Shown here one piece after another: positions 42,535 through 43,380 of a DNA stretch of 43,380 nt. Each line of letters starts with the position of its first letter. Positions within the stretch are counted from its first letter, which is position 1. Under the pieces are notes generated by a model. It saw only the letters and a program-made list of their open reading frames with translations. It had not been told where the DNA came from and did not search any database. The position numbers and the translations under genes were made by a program. Where the stretch lies: the IMG/VR virus record IMGVR_UViG_3300009161_006335, positions 1-43,380 of that record; one strand, written 5' to 3'. This DNA is from a virus.

Positions 42535-43110
42535 ATGAATAGAATTCTAGTCACAGGCGCGAGTTCAGGTCTAGGCAAATATTTGTCAAAAAAGTTTGAA
42601 GACGAAGGTCATTTTGTTCTAAAGCACAATGGAAAAAATCACTTTAATCTAATTAATTTAAACGACTTAAACAGACTAATTTGTCTTGCAAAAGAAAATA
42701 AAATTGATGTATTAATCAATAACGCAGCCATTACATGCCCAGGAAAGAAGCTACATGAGTATAGCCAGGACGAGATAGTTGATATGACAAGTGTTAATTT
42801 GCTTGCCCCTATTCTTCTTACTCATGGTCTAGTTGATCAATTAAATTGTGTTATCAACATAAACTCAATGGTTGGTCTAGAAATAAAGCCAAAAAGAACG
42901 TTATATTCAGCTACGAAATGGGGACTAAGAGGATTCTCTCAAAGTTTTTCGTCTGAGAATGAAAGAATTCATATTCTTGACGTATATCCAACTAATATTA
43001 AGACAAGTCCTGAAAAAGAAAACGCGATGGATATAAACTTTGTTCTAGATGAAATCTATAATGCATTTTTAAATAAAGAGAAACGGCTGGTTTTAGATGG
43101 AAGAAAATAA
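42535..43110 (+). CDS. Classical short-chain dehydrogenase/reductase
   Basis: 191 residues, shorter than typical (about 250). VTGASSGLGKYLS (6-18), LINNAAI (60-66), SMVG (S111) and YSATK (Y124, K128) form a complete active site. Likely reduces a keto-sugar. It begins right after the previous stop and its end overlaps the next gene's start by 14 bases. The C-terminus is compact, which suggests a reduced substrate cap. Confidence 0.85.
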   Translation: MNRILVTGASSGLGKYLSKKFEDEGHFVLKHNGKNHFNLINLNDLNRLICLAKENKIDVLINNAAITCPGKKLHEYSQDEIVDMTSVNLLAPILLTHGLVDQLNCVININSMVGLEIKPKRTLYSATKWGLRGFSQSFSSENERIHILDVYPTNIKTSPEKENAMDINFVLDEIYNAFLNKEKRLVLDGRK

Positions 43111-43380
43111 AAAGCTGATGCTAATTTGTGGTGCTACTGGCTTTATTGGTAGAAATTTACTTGACTTCTTTGTCAAGAAAGACATCTATAAAATTAGAGC
43201 AACTCATTTTTCTAGAACCGCACCCAAAGGTTATGAAAATGTCGAATGGGTAAAGTGCGATCTAAAAGATCATAATTCTGTGAAGTCAATCATGAAAGGA
43301 GTTGATGTTGTTCTACAATTTGCAGCAACAACGTCGGGCGCAAAAGATATTATTGCTAAACCCTATATTCATGTAACTGA
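43097..43380 (+). CDS. Extended SDR, nucleotide-sugar epimerase/reductase (3' part cut by window edge)
   Basis: Partial, about 94 codons visible. The N-terminus MLICGATGFIGRNLL is an intact G-x2-G-x2-G Rossmann motif; LKDHNSVKSIMKGVDVVLQFAA is the expected second strand. The start is ATG 43097 (14-base overlap with the previous gene); ATG 43118 is an alternative. Resembles GDP-fucose synthase/UDP-sugar epimerase-type SDRs; the catalytic Tyr-Lys lies beyond the window. Confidence 0.75.
   Translation, partial: MEENKKLMLICGATGFIGRNLLDFFVKKDIYKIRATHFSRTAPKGYENVEWVKCDLKDHNSVKSIMKGVDVVLQFAATTSGAKDIIAKPYIHVT

Noticed and set aside
1-43380. T4 late promoter TATAAATA as a common motif
   Set aside because: I saw no convincing copies before late genes; the repeated elements found are of a different type.
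1-43380. CRISPR array, integrase, insertion sequence or attachment site
   Set aside because: No spaced direct repeats of array type, no transposase or recombinase motifs, no terminal inverted repeats were seen.

Overview
This window looks like part of the genome of a large, AT-rich, tailed (myovirus-like) bacteriophage. The evidence is a T4-type replication and recombination set (SbcD/gp47-like nuclease, gp61-like primase, RuvC-like resolvase, gp4-like head-completion nuclease), a block of very large virion proteins, and phage auxiliary genes (PIN-PhoH ATPase, ClpP, DinG-like helicase). Genes are tightly packed, often overlap by 4-8 bases, and leave no gene-free stretch above 300 bases. No integrase, transposase, tRNA or CRISPR array was seen. 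The host cannot be named from the sequence alone.

Layout: (1) Bases 1-3120, minus strand: SbcD-like nuclease (cut by the window edge), primase, RuvC-like resolvase, gp4-like nuclease. (2) Bases 3135-18134, minus strand: seven virion proteins, including two pairs of paralogues, one LamG-like domain, several fibronectin-III-like domains and a 1463-residue protein of unknown fold; these are probably baseplate, tail or adhesion components. (3) Bases 18188-25587: a mostly minus-strand auxiliary block with PIN-PhoH, DinG-like helicase, ClpP, a histone-H1-like basic protein, a degenerate GroEL-like protein and a membrane-anchored coiled-coil protein. One small plus-strand gene in it encodes a sigma-70 region-4-like regulator. 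(4) Bases 25588-25682: a divergent control region where transcription switches strand. (5) Bases 25683-43380, plus strand, running off the window: about 22 genes that look like a bacterial surface-polysaccharide cluster inside a phage. It holds several glycosyltransferases (GT2, GT4, GT6, GT11, HtrL-type), two or more methyltransferase-like proteins, HAD phosphatases, a cupin, a DJ-1/PfpI protein, a thiamine-diphosphate E1 alpha/beta pair, an RmlC-like epimerase, a PLP-fold sugar dehydratase and several SDR enzymes.

The most interesting content is in the glycan cluster. A GT11 alpha-1,2-fucosyl(or colitosyl)transferase is translationally coupled to a GT6 (ABO/alpha-1,3-Gal type) transferase, the enzyme order used to build blood-group-A/B-like glycans. 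Downstream, a pyruvate-dehydrogenase-like E1 pair is coupled to an RmlC-like epimerase and a ColD-like dehydratase whose PLP lysine is replaced by histidine. I infer a pathway to a 3-deoxy, possibly two-carbon-branched sugar. No polymerase, flippase or lipid-carrier transferase is visible, so the glycan may decorate the virion, or the phage may alter a host glycan. All functional statements are from reading motifs by eye; no database search was run.
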